Shown in pieces: positions 62,222 to 64,000 of a stretch of 64,000 bases of DNA. Numbering within the stretch: the stretch's first letter is position 1; every line of letters begins with the position of its first letter. Where the stretch lies: assembly GCA_039636775.1 (NCBI GenBank), contig CP143429.1, forward strand, positions 3,534,001-3,598,000. Reading direction: 5' to 3'. The translations under genes and the position numbers were made by a program. The notes below the pieces were generated by a model. The model did no database searches and was not told the DNA's origin. It saw only the letters and a list, made by a program, of their open reading frames with translations. The stretch comes from Micrococcaceae bacterium Sec5.8. Its GTDB lineage: Bacteria > Actinomycetota > Actinomycetes > Actinomycetales > Micrococcaceae.

Positions 62222-62264
62222 GGCCAGCCAAGGCCAAGATAGATGGGGCGCCCGGTGAAGGATC
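62222..62264. repeat. Inverted-repeat arm B
   Basis: Reverse complement of arm A (61549-61591). The distance between outer ends is 716 bp. Shorter matches to its outer end (CCTTCACCGG) recur near 62512 and at 63918-63927. Confidence 0.9.
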
Positions 62265-62514
62265 CCTGACCGGACGCAAAAGTTCGCTGCCATCGTTCAG
62301 CGACACCGGAGCGACGACTACGCCCCCTAGAAAGTGGCCTGCGGGGGCGCTGCCCTCGGGGTCTGGGTGGAAATGCGTCTTGGCTGCCCCCACGACCTCG
62401 CCTACGGTGACGGCCACGAAAACGACTCAATCGTTGCTCGGCGCGATCATCTCTTTGGTCCAGCGTATTGGGCGGCAGGAGCCGCTCCCTGGTCCGTGGC
62501 CGTTGGTCGAACCT
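62265..62514. other. Accessory spacer without a recognisable gene
   Basis: About 250 bp between arm B and the P-loop kinase gene. A plus-strand frame (62334-62549) is open but has no ribosome site and no homology I can name. It ends in a TFTGQ motif that resembles the repeat-encoded SFTGR. Confidence 0.4.
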
Positions 62515-63174
62515 TCACCGGACAGTTGAAACCATGTCGGGACGGATGACTTTTGGGGAAGTGAAATCAGAGTTATCTACGACGAACGTGGCAAGTTCCC
62601 AGGGGCGTGCAGCGTCGAAGTAGAGGCGCTGTCCACCGACGTACCGGCGCATCGTTGGGTGCTCAGGGTCGGGGTTGCTCCCGTTCCGAACTGCCATTCG
62701 TGCCGCGGTTTCAGTGAACGGAACGTCCAGAAACACCGAAGCATCCCAGTAGGAGACGAGTTCATCCCGGTGCAGGAACATGCCTTCGACAACGACCAGT
62801 GCATCTGATGGAGCGCGAACGACTTCCACTAGTGCCATTCGGTCGGTCACTGAGTCATAGGAAGCCGGCGAGTACCAGCCGTCCCCCTTTGGGCCCAGTG
62901 GCGTAAGCAACTGATCCTGCAGGGCAGCGTAGTTGTAGGTATCCTGCCAGAACCCTTCGGGTGAGGCACGTCCCTTGGCATGCCTGACAGGCGAGGGGTT
63001 CAGAAAGTCATCGGCGTGGACGACAATCACGGGTCGATTCTGGATCTCGAAGGCCAGGTTTGCGGCGAACGATGTCTTGCCACTGCCATCCACGCCATCG
63101 ATTGCAACGAACCGGCGCCCTGGACCGATGGCGCTGAGAATGTCGGTTGCCAGTGATCGCATGAACTTCTTCAT
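62515..63174 (-). CDS. P-loop kinase, uridine kinase-like
   Basis: A 219-residue NTPase. Walker A is VDGVDGSGKTSF (near residue 30). VVHADDFLNPS gives the acidic metal-binding segment, VVVEGMFLHRDEL a Walker B-like strand, and RMAVRNGSNPD a lid Arg region, in the order of uridine kinase-like proteins. ATG 63174 is preferred; a longer start at 63267 adds 31 residues without homology. Substrate unknown. It lies in the low-GC accessory tail. Confidence 0.8.
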   Translation of the reverse strand: MKKFMRSLATDILSAIGPGRRFVAIDGVDGSGKTSFAANLAFEIQNRPVIVVHADDFLNPSPVRHAKGRASPEGFWQDTYNYAALQDQLLTPLGPKGDGWYSPASYDSVTDRMALVEVVRAPSDALVVVEGMFLHRDELVSYWDASVFLDVPFTETAARMAVRNGSNPDPEHPTMRRYVGGQRLYFDAARPWELATFVVDNSDFTSPKVIRPDMVSTVR

Positions 63175-63305
63175 TTCGCCATATTCCCAGAAGCGGCCCC
63201 TAACCAGCGTCCGCAAGAAGATCCCCCTACGGGCACTCATGCGCACCGAGCTCACAAGCCCCGCCACGCAGCGAATTCACACATTATGGGAGACAGCGCA
63301 AACGT

Positions 63306-63794
63306 CTACTGCCTCTGCCCGGGAGCAGAAGCGGCTGTTACGCCATCGCCGGGTCCATGCTCGACGAGCGGGCCTGACGCGCCGCTGATGCGGGTACCCT
63401 GCTCAGTCGTAGCGGCCATTACCAGCACACCAAACTCGAAGCCTGAGTACCGCGCCCGCTTGAATAGGCCGGCTTTCGGTTCAGCGTGCGCGCCGGGCCC
63501 GACTGCCGATACGAAGACATCGCTGTTCTCGTCACCACTGGCGATGAAGGTCACCCGGCGGTCGAATATCTCCGAGTCGAAGCGGGCGCGTAGCTCAATG
63601 ACGAATTCGCCACCGACTTCCACATCAGGATGCATAACACCCAAGTCGCCCAGGGTAACTTCGCCAGCGGGCTTCAGAGTCCCGTCAGCCTGGCGGACCA
63701 ATATCGTGGCGCGACCATCCCGAACCTTGCCATCTTTTACCCAGGAGACGTCATCACGCGGATAACATCCCAAGGTCACCTCGTCTACCTGCAC
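63306..63794 (-). CDS. Unrecognised protein at the right end of the window
   Basis: About 162 residues, not assigned to a family. It is beta-rich (EVTLGCYPRDDVSW, ATILVRQADGTLKPAGEVTL, VGGEFVIELRARFDSEIF, VTFIASGDENSDVF), with no signal peptide or helix. GTG 63794 has AAAGGAG 8 nt upstream, so it is preferred over the GTG at 63827. The C-terminal 30 residues are Gly/Ala/Ser-rich. Same strand as the P-loop kinase, 131 bp upstream of it. Confidence 0.6.
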   Translation of the reverse strand: MQVDEVTLGCYPRDDVSWVKDGKVRDGRATILVRQADGTLKPAGEVTLGDLGVMHPDVEVGGEFVIELRARFDSEIFDRRVTFIASGDENSDVFVSAVGPGAHAEPKAGLFKRARYSGFEFGVLVMAATTEQGTRISGASGPLVEHGPGDGVTAASAPGQRQ

Positions 63795-63913
63795 GACACC
63801 CGCTCCTTTTCCAAAGCCATAAGGCACAACGTTACGACGATATTGGAGGGGACTGTCTCGGGTCGGGTTGACTCGTGCAGCAGAGTCGCTCTGTGACCGA
63901 AGCGCCCGTAGAC

Positions 63914-63932
63914 GGATCCTTCACCGGACGCC
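63914..63932. repeat. Partial copy of the accessory-region repeat
   Basis: GGATCCTTCACCGGACGCC matches the outer end of arms A and B (GGATCCTTCACCGGGCGCC in arm B orientation) with one change, then diverges. It marks the right side of the accessory tail. Confidence 0.65.
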
Positions 63933-64000
63933 TCGAAAACTAGCTTTAGCGCTCAAGGGCGCCGGAACCTTTATGAGTGCCTGCCGGTTCTGTGAGTCTT

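Noticed and set aside
61544..62270. Target-site duplication around the inverted-repeat element
   Set aside because: The bases outside the two arms do not match, so classical transposition cannot be claimed from this sequence.
62334..62549. Short plus-strand frame in the accessory spacer
   Set aside because: No ribosome site, no recognisable family, and it overlaps the end of the P-loop kinase gene.

Overview
The window is a 64-kb, high-GC chromosomal segment of an actinobacterium, most probably an Arthrobacter/Pseudarthrobacter-type Micrococcaceae. The evidence is a dnaK-grpE-dnaJ-hspR operon controlled by HAIR palindromes, a copper amine oxidase very close to the Arthrobacter globiformis phenylethylamine oxidase as I remember it, a Mn-type homoprotocatechuate 2,3-dioxygenase, and a strong third-position G/C bias. 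No rRNA, tRNA, CRISPR array, transposase or integrase was recognised.

Layout. 0-2 kb: end of a short-chain dehydrogenase, a beta-keto acid cleavage enzyme and a glycerate kinase. 2.3-6 kb: an AhpD-like protein, then a molybdate uptake operon (HTH-TOBE regulator, modA, modB, modC). 6-21 kb: housekeeping and accessory single genes (FAD monooxygenase, AI-2E permease, DUF4031-HD fusion, YccF, CorC/HlyC, TerC behind a yybP-ykoY manganese riboswitch, trpF, HutD, paired SMR exporters, aldo/keto reductase, metallo-hydrolase, DEAD-box helicase). 21-36 kb: methyltransferase, amino-acid permease, two MFS exporters, trmB, DUF1206 protein, an ECF sigma/anti-sigma pair with a secreted lipoprotein, a SWIM-SNF2 helicase, a LysR regulator and a small repeat protein.

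36-55 kb is the most coherent block. A copper amine oxidase with its own TetR regulator, an AraC regulator, an APC permease and an aldehyde dehydrogenase could turn an aryl-ethylamine into an aryl-acetate. A flavoprotein ring hydroxylase divergent from an hpa meta-cleavage operon (FAH-RraA fusion, GntR regulator, hpaE, hpaD, hpaH, hpaI) could take the resulting hydroxyphenylacetate to pyruvate and succinate semialdehyde. Between the two halves lies a CHRD protein/sortase/lipoprotein surface module. The divergent hpa promoter region carries a 35-nt perfect palindrome and a GntR-type operator.

55-61 kb: a dihydrofolate reductase-like protein, then hspR-dnaJ-grpE-dnaK and an acidic protein with an exact 23-residue repeat. 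61-64 kb is accessory DNA: a decayed epimerase gene, a lipoprotein gene flanked by 43-bp inverted repeats, a P-loop kinase and an unrecognised protein, with fragments of the same repeat recurring nearby.
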